In this document: positions 33,499 to 42,965 of the stretch, in pieces
Position numbering within the stretch: position 1 is the first letter of the stretch
How the letters are laid out: the number at the start of each line of letters is the position of its first letter
NCBI RefSeq assembly: GCF_008728835.1
Contig: NZ_CP042582.1
Coordinates: 3,770,217 to 3,834,216, forward strand
Source: Hypericibacter adhaerens
Lineage (GTDB): Bacteria; Pseudomonadota; Alphaproteobacteria; Dongiales; Dongiaceae
DNA length: 64,000 bases
Direction: 5' to 3'
Translations under genes and position numbers: made by a program
The notes under the pieces: generated by a model
What the model saw: the letters and a program-made list of their open reading frames with translations, nothing else
The model's database searches: none
What the model was told of the DNA's origin: nothing

Positions 33499-34587
33499 TC
33501 AGCTTCTCTGTGCGGTTTGATCGGTTGCCGCCGGCGCCGCCGGCCGCGCCGCGCCCCGGCCCCATCGCGGCCAGCCCAGCTCGAAATCGCCCACCAGCCC
33601 CTGCGGGCGGAAGATGAGGATCAGCAGCATCATCAGCGCCAGCGCGATCTCCTGCAGGCCGGGCGGCGCGGAGAGCACCGTGTCGCCGATGGCGATCCCC
33701 TTCTCGATGCTGCGGAAGAGCTCGGACACCGTCGAGACGACGGCAACGCCGACCACGGCGCCCGTGAGGCTGCGCATGCCGCCCACCACCAGCATGGCGA
33801 GCGTGGTGAAGGTCAGGTTGAGATAGAAGGTGTTGGCCGTGACGGTGCCGATGAAATGGGCGAAGAGGATGCCGCCCAGCCCGACGAAGACCGCGCTGAG
33901 CACGAAGGCCACCAGGCGCTCGCGCGCCGGATCGATGCCCGAGGCCGTCGCCGCGACCTCGTTCTCGCGCGAGCATTGCAGCAAGAGGCCGCGCCGCGAC
34001 ATCTTGTAGGCGGCGGCGACCGCCAGCGTGACCAGGGCCACGCCCACCGCGACCCAGAGGTTCACATAGACCGGCAATCCCACCAGCGCCTGGCGGCCGC
34101 CCGTGACCTCCTGCCAGTTGGCGGTCACCACATGCACCACCATCAGCACGCCGAAGGTCGCCATGGGCAAGGCGATGCCCTTGAGGCGCATGATGGGCGC
34201 GCCGACGATGAGGGCGAAGACACCGGCGATGAAGGCGGCGATGGCCGCCGCCAGGGCCACGGGCAGCTGCAGGGCTTCCAGCGCCGGTGGCAGCTTCAGC
34301 AGCACGGCTTTCTTGGCCGGCGGGATGGTCAGGATGGCCGAGCCGTAGCCCGCGATCGCCATGAAGGCGATATGGCCGAAGGAGAGGACGCCCGAATTGC
34401 CGACGAAGATGAACATGCCCAGCACCACCACCAGGTCGATGACGGCCTCGGTCACGGTGCGCTGGAGCGCCGGCGGCCCCAGGGCGGCCAGCGCCGCCAC
34501 CAGCAGGATCAGGACGCCCAGCAGCAGGGCGCTCTTGATCTTGCGCAGGCGCTCGACGGACCAGGGTTCGGCCGGAGACGTGGCCAT
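33499..34587 (-). CDS. livM: Branched-chain amino acid-type ABC transporter permease (LivM), system 2
   Basis: A 362-residue polytopic permease with the LivM segment FVGNSGVLSFGHIAFMAIAGYGSA near residues 60-83, SRENEVAATASGIDP mid-protein and GLGGILFAHFIG. Ends in an Ala-rich tail. Sits 2 nt from livH and 1 nt from hyuA, so it is clearly operonic and serves import for the hydantoinase-type enzyme. Confidence 0.91.
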   Translation of the reverse strand: MATSPAEPWSVERLRKIKSALLLGVLILLVAALAALGPPALQRTVTEAVIDLVVVLGMFIFVGNSGVLSFGHIAFMAIAGYGSAILTIPPAKKAVLLKLPPALEALQLPVALAAAIAAFIAGVFALIVGAPIMRLKGIALPMATFGVLMVVHVVTANWQEVTGGRQALVGLPVYVNLWVAVGVALVTLAVAAAYKMSRRGLLLQCSRENEVAATASGIDPARERLVAFVLSAVFVGLGGILFAHFIGTVTANTFYLNLTFTTLAMLVVGGMRSLTGAVVGVAVVSTVSELFRSIEKGIAIGDTVLSAPPGLQEIALALMMLLILIFRPQGLVGDFELGWPRWGRGAARPAAPAATDQTAQRS

Positions 34588-34589
34588 GA

Positions 34590-35467
34590 TCAGACCCTTT
34601 CCCGGTCGGAGGCCTTCACCAGCAACCCTTGCGGGCGCCAGAGCAGGAAGGCGATGAAGAGGCCGAAGACGAAGGCGTCGCGATAGAGCCGCATGCCCTC
34701 GGGCAGGTAGGTCTGGAGCAGCACCGAGACCACGCCGACCAGGAAGCCGCCGAGCGCTGCGCCGGCGAGCGAGCCCATGCCGCCGATGACCGAGGCCACG
34801 AAGGCGAACAGCACCATGTTGACGCCCATCTTGTAGGAAGCGCCGCCGGTCTGGGCGACCATATAGACGGAGACGATGCTGGCGAGCGTGCCGGAGATGG
34901 CGAAGGCCGCTGCGATCACGCGGTTGGCAGGGATGCCCACCAGCCGCGCCATGGTGAAGTCCTCGGCGGCCGCGCGCATCTGGATGCCGATCGCAGTCCA
35001 GCGGAAGAAGCTCGAGAGCCCCGCCAGCAGGATCAGCGTCACGGCCAGCGCCAGGAGCTGCAGCCAGGGCACACGCAAGGACCCGATCTCGAGGCTCTGG
35101 TTGAGCGGCGAGAGGAAGTCGATCGCCACGGGCCGGGCGCCGAAGATCATCATCGCCACATGCTGCAGCAGGAAGGAGACGGCGAAGGAGGCGATCAGGA
35201 GCGTCGCCGGGCTCGCGCGGCGCAACGGACGGAAGGCGACGCGCTCCATGCCCAGGGCCAGGACCGTCACCACCAGGATGGCGGCCAGGCCCATCACCAG
35301 GTAGGGCTGGCTCGCCGAGAGATAGAGCGTATAGCCGCCGATCATGATCAGCTCGCCATGGGCGAAATTGATCAGCCGCATGATCGAGAAGGTGAGGCCG
35401 ATGCCCAGCGCCGCCAGCGCATAGACCGCGCCCAGGCTGCTCGCGTCGATCAGGCTCTGCAGCAGGT

Positions 35468-35471
<4 letters not shown>
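34590..35471 (-). CDS. livH: Branched-chain amino acid-type ABC transporter permease (LivH), system 2
   Basis: A 293-residue permease with the LivH signature GIGLTFSIMRLINFAHGELIMIGGY near residues 23-47 and VIGGMGSLAGAALGGFLVG near 236. GTG start overlapping the livF stop by 4 nt (GTGA). Paired with the LivM protein encoded directly downstream. Confidence 0.91.
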
Positions 35472-36196
<725 letters not shown>

Positions 36197-36199
36197 GGC

Positions 36200-36958
36200 T
36201 CACGCGACCTCGTCGCCGAGATAGGCCTGGCGCACCAGCGGGTCGGCCGCGACCGCGGCGGGCGTCCCCAGCGCGATGGTGCGACCCTGGTCCAGCACCT
36301 GGATCCGGTCGCAGAGCCCGAAGACCAGCGGCATCTTGTGCTCGATCAGCAGCACGCCGCAGCCGAGTTCCTTGCGGATGCCGCTGATGATCTGGAGCAG
36401 CTCGTCGCATTCGGCGGTGTTCAGGCCCGCCGCCGGCTCGTCCAGCAGCAGATAGGTCGGCCGGCCGCAAAGCGCGCGGCCGATGCCGACCCGCCGCTCC
36501 TCGCCGAAGGGCAGCGTGTCGGCGCGGGCCTCGGCCAGATGAGCGAGCCCCAGCCATTCGAGCGTTTCCCAGGCCCGCTTGCGCCCCGCATGGCGGTCGA
36601 GGCCGGCGGCGATGGCGCCCGCCTCGACATTCTCGATCACGCTCAGGCCCCCGAACAGCAGCACGTTCTGGAAGGTGCGGGCGAGGCCCATCCGGCTCCG
36701 CTTGTAGGAGACGAGCCGGGTGATGTCCTGCCCGCCCATCCGGACGGAACCGCGGCCGGGCTGCTGGAAGCCGGTCAGCACGTTCACCAGCGTCGTCTTG
36801 CCGGCGCCGTTCGGCCCGATCAGCCCCAGGATCTCGCCCGGCTGGAGCGCGAGGCTGACACCATCGATCGCGCGCACGCCCTGGAAATGGACGGCGACAT
36901 CGACGGTCTCGAGTGCGGCCGGGGACGAACCCCGGCCCGCTTCCTCCCGATGCGGCAT
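36200..36958 (-). CDS. livG: Branched-chain amino acid-type ABC transporter ATP-binding protein (LivG), system 2
   Basis: A 252-residue ABC ATPase with Walker A GPNGAGKTT near residues 43-51, the LivG-specific RMGLARTFQNVLLF segment, signature-like LPFGEERRVGIGRAL, Walker B LLLDEPAAGLN and IEHKMPLVFGL. Follows the substrate-binding protein gene after 41 nt. Confidence 0.92.
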   Translation of the reverse strand: MPHREEAGRGSSPAALETVDVAVHFQGVRAIDGVSLALQPGEILGLIGPNGAGKTTLVNVLTGFQQPGRGSVRMGGQDITRLVSYKRSRMGLARTFQNVLLFGGLSVIENVEAGAIAAGLDRHAGRKRAWETLEWLGLAHLAEARADTLPFGEERRVGIGRALCGRPTYLLLDEPAAGLNTAECDELLQIISGIRKELGCGVLLIEHKMPLVFGLCDRIQVLDQGRTIALGTPAAVAADPLVRQAYLGDEVA

Positions 36959-36999
36959 GAGCAGAACACCAATCCCGGTATTGGTCTCGACGCGTGGCG

Positions 37000-38184
37000 T
37001 TATTGCGGCACTTCCTGCGCGCGATAGACGCCTTCGCTGTTGCCATGCTTCCCGTTCTGGATCCCCAGAACGATCATGTCACGCTGCATGTTGATATGGA
37101 CGTCCTTGGTGTAGCTCGTGGGGCCCACCAGCGTCGGCACGTCCTTGAAGCTCTGCAGCACGTCGCGGACCTTGTCCGTGTCGAGGGTGCCCGCCTCGGT
37201 CACGGCCTTGGTCCAGGCCTGGATCACGCCATAGCCGGTCATGGCGTGCGAGGTCACCGGACGGGTCCCGAACTTGTCCTGGAAGGCCTTGAAGAAGGCC
37301 TGGGCTTCGGGGCGTGGATCGGTACCGAAGATCGAGCCGTAGGTGACGATATACATGTTGGAGAGATCCGGCACCGCCTCGAGCCAGTAGTCGCCGTCCC
37401 AGGATTCGGAGCCCAGCAGCGGCTGGTTGAGACCGGCTGCGCGCAGCTGGCGGATGGCGCCGGGGCCTTGCGGCGGGAAGGAGCAGATCACGATCAGGTC
37501 GGGCTGCTTCGGCAGGGCCTTGATGCGGGTGATCTGCGAGGCGATCGAGGTGTCCTCGCCGCCGAAGGTGTCCTGGCCGAGGAAGTTGTCCTTGCCGGCG
37601 AGCTCGACCCAGCGCTTCTGGAAGGTCGCGGCCCAGCTGGCGTCGAAGGCGATGCTGGTGTCGAGCAGCACATAGGCCGTCTTCCAGCCCTTCTTCTGAT
37701 AGGCCCATTCGGCCATCAGCGCCGCCTGGCCGGGCGAACCCGTCGCCATGGTGAAGGCGTTGGGGCCGATGCCGCTGGGACCGAACTTGGGATCGCCGGC
37801 GCAGGTCGAGAAGGCGATCAGGTTCTTCGAATCCGCCACCGTCGCGGCCGCTCCGCCATAATCGTAGTCGCAGGTGACGACGACCATGTCGGCGCCCTTG
37901 TCGATCACGTCCTGAGCGGCGGTCGAGCCGTAGGCGATGTCGGACTTGGTGTCGGAATAGATGATCTTGATCTGCCGGCCGAGCAGCCCGCCGCTCTTGT
38001 TGATGTCGTCGATGGCGAGCTCCATCGCCTTGGCCGGGCCGTCGTCATAAGGTGCGATGTCGCCGCTGAGCGCGATGGCGGCGCCGATGATGATGGGTTT
38101 CTCGTCGGCGCGCACGGCGGCCGAGGCGAGGAGCGTGGCGGCCAATCCCAGCGCCGCCACCTTGCCGATGAACTTCAAGCCCAT
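37000..38184 (-). CDS. ABC transporter substrate-binding protein, system 2
   Basis: A 394-residue periplasmic binding protein. Sec signal peptide (KFIGKVAALGLAATLLASAAVRA, cleaved about residue 26), then PIIIGAAIALSGDIAPYDDGPAKAM typical of the LivJ family, and INKSGGLLGRQIKIIYSDTKSD. The ATG at 38184 has a strong AGGGAGG site. Located between hyuB and livG, so the imported compound is probably the substrate of the HyuAB-type enzyme. Confidence 0.9.
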   Translation of the reverse strand: MGLKFIGKVAALGLAATLLASAAVRADEKPIIIGAAIALSGDIAPYDDGPAKAMELAIDDINKSGGLLGRQIKIIYSDTKSDIAYGSTAAQDVIDKGADMVVVTCDYDYGGAAATVADSKNLIAFSTCAGDPKFGPSGIGPNAFTMATGSPGQAALMAEWAYQKKGWKTAYVLLDTSIAFDASWAATFQKRWVELAGKDNFLGQDTFGGEDTSIASQITRIKALPKQPDLIVICSFPPQGPGAIRQLRAAGLNQPLLGSESWDGDYWLEAVPDLSNMYIVTYGSIFGTDPRPEAQAFFKAFQDKFGTRPVTSHAMTGYGVIQAWTKAVTEAGTLDTDKVRDVLQSFKDVPTLVGPTSYTKDVHINMQRDMIVLGIQNGKHGNSEGVYRAQEVPQ

Positions 38185-38265
38185 GATGCGATCCTCCCTT
38201 GCAACGTTCTTATCGTTCTCGATTCCAGACCCGCGTCCTGCGGGGCAGTCCCTGACGCCGGCCGG

Positions 38266-40071
38266 TCAGGCCCGCGCCTCGCGCAAGCGCCGGGTCGCGG
38301 CCGCATCCACCTCGTAGTCGATGCCGTCCTTCGACAAGGTCAGCGCCACGCCATAGATCTCGGCGGCCTTCTCCGGGGTCAGCCATTTCTTGTTCACGTC
38401 GCGCAGCACCCGCTCCGGCGCCCGCTTCAAGGGGTCGCCATAGCCGCCGCCGGCCGCACTCCGGAACAGCACCGCCTCGCCCGAGCGCACCTTCTCCTGA
38501 TGGAAATCCGGCAGGCGGTCGACATGGCCGTTGGCGCCGCGTTTCCAGGTGCCCGAGGGCGCGCCGTCCTTGCCCTTGAGCACGCCGCGCGCGGGGAAGG
38601 TGCCGCCGTCGCCGCAATATTCGAGCACCATGTCGCCGGTGAGCGAGCGATAGGCGCCCTGCGTGCCGGGCGCGCCGTTCCATTCGCCGAAGCCCATGCT
38701 GTCGGGCGAGACGCGGCGCTCCTCGATCAGGATCGGATACATGGCCTCGTCGACCTCGATCGAATCGCTGACCATGATCCCGTTGCCGACCGAGCATTCA
38801 TAGGTGAGCCAGCCGTCATGGCCCTTGTGGCCCGGACCGCCGGAAAGGCCCAGCATGAGCTGGGTGATGTATGGCACCGGCTCCTTGCGCCGGCTGTCGG
38901 TGCCGGAGACGACGCCGAGCGCCGCCGAGAAATTGCCGCCGCCCTCGGCCATGCCGTAAGGCTCGCCGATCTCGGAGAAGGCGCATTGCACGGCGTTGGC
39001 CAAGCGTTCGTTGCAGTTGCTGGTGGCGCAGGAGGTGCCGATCGGATAAGTGGGCTTGCCCACCACGCAGCCGTCGCGCAGGAGCGGCACGATGCGGCTG
39101 GCGCTCCCGGCATTGTGCGGGATCGAGGGATCGATGTTGTAGAAGACGCCGATGCGGCAGGAAGCGACGGCGCAGGCCTCGGAGAGGTTGAGTCCGCCCG
39201 GCACGCAATCGGGATTGTCGCGCACATCGACGGTGATCAGGCCTTCCTTGGAATCGATCGTCACCACCGCCTTGATCGGCACGCCCTCGTCGGCCACGCC
39301 CGGCACGGGATCGTGGCGCACCTGGTAGCTGAAGGTGCCGCTGGGAAGCTGCTGGATCGCGGCGATGGCGCGCCGCTTGCCATATTCCATCCAGGCTTCG
39401 ATGAACTGCTTGATGGTGGCAGCGCCGTAGCTCTTGATCAGTTCCTTGATGCGCCGCTCACCGGTGCGGCAGGCGCCGACCTGGGCGCGGTAGTCGCCGT
39501 ACCAGATGTTGTTGACCCGGATCTTCTGCTTGGCCATGCGGACGATATCCGCCTTGTCCTTGAAGCCCTCCTGGATCCGCACGCAGGGGAAATGCATCCC
39601 CTCCTCGTAGATGTCCTTGGCATAGGGCAGGTAGGTCGTGGGCTGGGGCGCCCCGACATCGGCATGGTGCGAGCGCGCCAGCGTCCAGAACAGCGGCTCG
39701 CCCTCGTGGAAGACCGGCACGCAGAGCGTCAGGTCGGCATGGTGCGTGCCGCCGAAGAAGGGGCTGTTGTTGAGATAGGCGTCGCCTTCCTTGATGTCGT
39801 CGAAGAGCTGGGTGATCGGCTGCGTGGTCAGCTCCAGCGCCGTCACGTGGATCGGGAGCGCCTCCTCCACCGAGACCAGCCGGTGGTCGTAGGTGAGGAT
39901 GCCGCAGGACATGTCGCGCGCGTTCTTGATCACGCTCGAGCGGCTGGCCTTCATGACCGTGTTGGTCATCTCGCGGATGATCGATTCGAAACGGCTCGAC
40001 AGCACCGCCATGAGGATCGGATCGAAACCGATATCGGCGGCGGTGGGCTTGCGCGTCTCGGTGCTGCTCAT
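38266..40071 (-). CDS. hyuB: Hydantoinase/oxoprolinase family protein, subunit B
   Basis: A 601-residue subunit with family hallmarks: DPILMAVLSSRFESIIREMTNTVMKASRS near residues 17-45, DMSCGILTYDHRLVS, DAYLNNSPFFGGTHHADLTL, HHADVG, a DNPDCVPGGLNLSEA segment near residue 280 and the C-terminal RSAAGGGYGDPLKR. First gene of the operon; the ATG at 40071 has GGGGAG upstream. Works with subunit A, encoded at the far end of the same operon. The promoter region faces a divergent GntR regulator. Confidence 0.9.
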   Translation of the reverse strand: MSSTETRKPTAADIGFDPILMAVLSSRFESIIREMTNTVMKASRSSVIKNARDMSCGILTYDHRLVSVEEALPIHVTALELTTQPITQLFDDIKEGDAYLNNSPFFGGTHHADLTLCVPVFHEGEPLFWTLARSHHADVGAPQPTTYLPYAKDIYEEGMHFPCVRIQEGFKDKADIVRMAKQKIRVNNIWYGDYRAQVGACRTGERRIKELIKSYGAATIKQFIEAWMEYGKRRAIAAIQQLPSGTFSYQVRHDPVPGVADEGVPIKAVVTIDSKEGLITVDVRDNPDCVPGGLNLSEACAVASCRIGVFYNIDPSIPHNAGSASRIVPLLRDGCVVGKPTYPIGTSCATSNCNERLANAVQCAFSEIGEPYGMAEGGGNFSAALGVVSGTDSRRKEPVPYITQLMLGLSGGPGHKGHDGWLTYECSVGNGIMVSDSIEVDEAMYPILIEERRVSPDSMGFGEWNGAPGTQGAYRSLTGDMVLEYCGDGGTFPARGVLKGKDGAPSGTWKRGANGHVDRLPDFHQEKVRSGEAVLFRSAAGGGYGDPLKRAPERVLRDVNKKWLTPEKAAEIYGVALTLSKDGIDYEVDAAATRRLREARA

Positions 40072-40436
40072 CCTCGTCTCCCCTCCGCCGGGCGCGCCGG
40101 CCCCGGCCTTCCTCGTCCCGGCCGCTCCATGCCGGACGGCGCGGGCTCGGACGCGGGGTGTCGTTGAACCGCGCCGCACCGCCTTGCTATCGTCCGAGGC
40201 GACCGTTGGATCGCCGGTCACTGGGTCTTGGCGCCCGGTTCCGGCTCCAGACCCATTAGCAAAAATGGCATGTGATCACAAGCGATGTTATCCTATTTTT
40301 CTCGGCATACCGGTCCCGGCCCCAAGGGATCGGGTGTCGCCGCGGCCTTTGACCGCCATTTCCCGGCCATGAGGGGCAAAGGCTTGCGCGGCACCGGTGC
40401 CGCCGCACGCTGGACCAGGCCGAACGGAGTTTGCGC
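40072..40436. promoter_or_regulatory. Divergent control region between hyuB and the GntR gene, with an operator-like palindrome
   Basis: 365 nt without a gene. It contains an unusually AT-rich block (about 40255-40310) in which TGTGATCACA at 40271-40280 is a perfect 10-nt palindrome. Position and symmetry suit a GntR (FCD-type) operator that controls both directions. No other structure was recognised. Confidence 0.5.
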
Positions 40437-41180
40437 ATGACCAAGCCTCCCGCCAAGAAAACCGCCCGCGCGAGCCTGTCGCTCGACGCGTTACCGGCGG
40501 CGCGCCCCAAGCGCGCCGAGAGCGGCCCGTTCGAAGTGCCGAAGCTGCAACGCAACACGCTCAACGACGAAGTCTACGACCAGCTGAAGCAGGCGATCAT
40601 GGCGGGCCGGCTCGAGCCCGGCGTGCGCATGACCATCCGCAGCCTCGCCGCCGCCTTCGGCATCAGCCTGATGCCGGTGCGCGAGGCGCTGCGCCGGCTC
40701 GTGGCCGAGCAGGTGCTGGAGATGCTGCCCAACCGCTCCGTGGCGCTGCCGGTCATCACCCGCGAGCGGTTCCGCGAGATCACGCAGATCCGCATCTCGC
40801 TCGAAAGCCTAGCGGCGGAGGAAGCGGCCGGGCGCGTGACCGACGCCGACATCGAGACGCTCGATCGCCTCAATGCGGCGATGGAGAAGCCGAACGCGGC
40901 GCAGTCGCCGGGCTATCTGGAGAGCAACCGCGAATTCCATTTCTATCTCTATCGCAAATCGGGCCTGACCATCCTGGTCTCGCTGATCGAATCGCTCTGG
41001 CTCCAGATCGGGCCCCTCCTCACCATCCAGCAGGCGGCGATCGCCCGGACCCCGACCCCGCCGCAGGTCCATCATCATGTCCTGCTCCGGGCGCTGAAGA
41101 AGCGGGACGCCAAGGCCGCCGGCCGCGCCATCGGCGCCGATATCGACGATGCGGCGAAGATCATCGCCAAGGCGCTCTAG
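40437..41180 (+). CDS. GntR-family (FCD/FadR type) transcriptional regulator
   Basis: A 247-residue regulator with a basic N-terminal extension, then the wHTH: LNDEVYDQLKQAIMAGRLEPGVRMTIRSLAAAFGISLMPVREALRRL near residues 42-88. The C-terminal FCD ligand-binding domain has the acidic/His pattern (RFREITQIRISLE, SNREFHFYLYRKSG, HHHVLLRALKKRD) that often binds a metal and a carboxylate. GGAG at 40426-40429 supports the ATG at 40437 over the TTG at 40431. It probably controls the divergent hydantoinase-transport operon. Confidence 0.92.
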   Translation: MTKPPAKKTARASLSLDALPAARPKRAESGPFEVPKLQRNTLNDEVYDQLKQAIMAGRLEPGVRMTIRSLAAAFGISLMPVREALRRLVAEQVLEMLPNRSVALPVITRERFREITQIRISLESLAAEEAAGRVTDADIETLDRLNAAMEKPNAAQSPGYLESNREFHFYLYRKSGLTILVSLIESLWLQIGPLLTIQQAAIARTPTPPQVHHHVLLRALKKRDAKAAGRAIGADIDDAAKIIAKAL

Positions 41181-41192
41181 CCTCGCCCGCGG

Positions 41193-42014
41193 ATGACGAT
41201 CGAATTCGCCGAGATCACCGCCGAAGGCCGCGAGCTTCGTCTCGAATATCGCTGGATCGCGCGCGAACGCGCCGGGGCGCCGCTCGTCGTCTTCCTGCAT
41301 GAAGGCCTGGGATCGATCGCCGCCTGGCGCGACTACCCGCTTGCCCTCTGCGAGGCGGGCGGGTTCCGGGGACTGGTCTATTCACGGCCCGGCTATGGCC
41401 GCTCCACGCCGCGCAAGCGCGAAGAACGCTGGACGCTGGACTATCTGCATCGCCAGGCGACCGAGATCCTGCCCGCCCTTCTGCGCGCGGCCGGCGCCGG
41501 CAGCGAGAGGCCCTGGCTCTTCGGCCATAGCGACGGCGGCACCATCGCGCTGCTCTATGCCGCGCTCAGGCCCGAGGCGCTCGCCGGCGCCGTGGTGGTG
41601 GCGCCGCACTATTTCGTCGAGGAGAAGGCCCTCGTCGGCATCGCCCGGGCGAAGACCGCCTACGAGACCACGGATTTCCACGACCGGCTCGCGGTCTACC
41701 ATGTCGATCCGGATTCCGCCTTCTATGGCTGGTGCGACGCCTGGCTCAGCCCCGAGTTCCGCAACTGGAACATCGAGGCCGAGCTCGGCTGCATCCGCTG
41801 CCCGCTGCTGGCGATCCAGGGCCACGAAGACGAATACGCGACGATGCAGCAGATCGACGGCATCAAGGCGCAGGCGCCGCAGACCGAGCTGGTGAAGATC
41901 CCCAATTGCCGGCATTCGCCCCATCGCGACCAGCCGGCGATCCTGACGCAGGCGACGGTCGATTTCATCCGCCGCCAGGATCGACGGGCCGCCGCACCGG
42001 CGACGGCCCGCTGA
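41193..42014 (+). CDS. Alpha/beta hydrolase
   Basis: A 273-residue alpha/beta-hydrolase. LVVFLHEGLGSIAAWRDYP near residues 30-48 forms the oxyanion region, the nucleophile Ser is in GHSDGGTIAL near residue 109, and the catalytic His is likely in CRHSPHRDQ near residue 250. Only 12 nt after the GntR gene and probably co-transcribed. The substrate is unknown; hydrolysis of a ring-opened amide or ester from the neighbouring pathway is possible. Convergent with the SDR gene. Confidence 0.85.
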   Translation: MTIEFAEITAEGRELRLEYRWIARERAGAPLVVFLHEGLGSIAAWRDYPLALCEAGGFRGLVYSRPGYGRSTPRKREERWTLDYLHRQATEILPALLRAAGAGSERPWLFGHSDGGTIALLYAALRPEALAGAVVVAPHYFVEEKALVGIARAKTAYETTDFHDRLAVYHVDPDSAFYGWCDAWLSPEFRNWNIEAELGCIRCPLLAIQGHEDEYATMQQIDGIKAQAPQTELVKIPNCRHSPHRDQPAILTQATVDFIRRQDRRAAAPATAR

Positions 42015-42017
42015 GCT

Positions 42018-42773
42018 TCAGTTCCGCAGCAGGAGCCCGCCATCCACCGGCAGCTCGACGCCGGTGATGTAGCTCGCCTGGTCGGAGAGCAGGAACAGGG
42101 TCGCGTTCGCCATGTCCTCGGCCGTGCCGATGCGCTTGATCGGGATATAGTCGGCCACCTGGCGGCGGATATCGTCGGTGCTCCAGCGCGCCTGGAGCGG
42201 CGTCAGGGTGGCGCCGGGCAGGATGCTGTTGGAGCGGATCTTGTCGGCGGCGAGCTGCATGGCGAGCGAGCGCGAGAAGGCGCAGACCGCGGCCTTCGAG
42301 GCCTGGTACGCGTCCTGCGGATGCGGATCGCCGCGCATCCATTGCACGGTCGAGACATGGACCATGGCGCCGCCGCCCGTCTTGCGCATGAAGGGCACGG
42401 CGGCGCGCGCGGTATGAACCATGCTCTTGAGATTGATCGCCATCACCTCGTCCCAGACGCCCAGATCCATCTCGAGCGCCGACTTGTCGCGGCCGAACCA
42501 GAGAACGCCCGCGACATTGGCGAGATAGTCGAGCCGGCCGGCGCGCTGGTGGGCGGCGGCGATGGTCTTCTCGACGAAGGCGAGATCGCGCAGATCGCCC
42601 TGCGCGAACTGGATGCGGTCGCCCAGCGCCGCCAGGCTCTCGGGCTTGCCCTTGAGGTCGATCGCCGTGACCTTGGCCCCGGCCTTGGCCAGCGCCAGCG
42701 CGATCGCCTCGCCCATGCCGCCGCCGGCGCCCGTGACCACCGCTGACTTGCCGCTGAAATCGTAGGCGAGCAT
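42018..42773 (-). CDS. Short-chain dehydrogenase/reductase
   Basis: A 251-residue classical SDR. The cofactor-binding motif is TGAGGGMGEAIA near residues 15-26, NVAGVLWFG follows (N-A-G type motif), the active-site Ser lies in VHVSTVQW and the YxxxK motif in DAYQASKAAV near residues 152-161. D39 after the second strand suggests NAD rather than NADP. The C-terminal ITGVELPVDGG is standard. Transcribed divergently from the aldehyde dehydrogenase, sharing a control region that contains an operator-like palindrome. Confidence 0.9.
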   Translation of the reverse strand: MLAYDFSGKSAVVTGAGGGMGEAIALALAKAGAKVTAIDLKGKPESLAALGDRIQFAQGDLRDLAFVEKTIAAAHQRAGRLDYLANVAGVLWFGRDKSALEMDLGVWDEVMAINLKSMVHTARAAVPFMRKTGGGAMVHVSTVQWMRGDPHPQDAYQASKAAVCAFSRSLAMQLAADKIRSNSILPGATLTPLQARWSTDDIRRQVADYIPIKRIGTAEDMANATLFLLSDQASYITGVELPVDGGLLLRN

Positions 42774-42871
42774 CCCGAACCTGCCTTTTCTTCCTGTCTC
42801 CCGCGAGGCCCGTCAGGCCGCCGCTATGCGTAAAAAGCATACATCCGGGCCTTAGGGCTGAATACGAAAAA

Positions 42872-42890
42872 ATTTTCCAAATCGGATAAT
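42872..42890. promoter_or_regulatory. Operator-like palindrome, site 1 (upstream of the aldehyde dehydrogenase)
   Basis: ATTTTCCAAATCGGATAAT, a TTTTCC-N5-GGAAAA type inverted repeat with one mismatch, lies 76 nt before the aldehyde dehydrogenase start. The central AAATC is identical to the site just before the XRE regulator gene at 45212-45229. Confidence 0.6.
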
Positions 42891-42965
42891 CGCGCTAGAC
42901 TTGCCGCCAGTGGGCATCATCGAGCACAGCCCAATCATCGCCAATCCCGCCATCCAGGAGCCATC

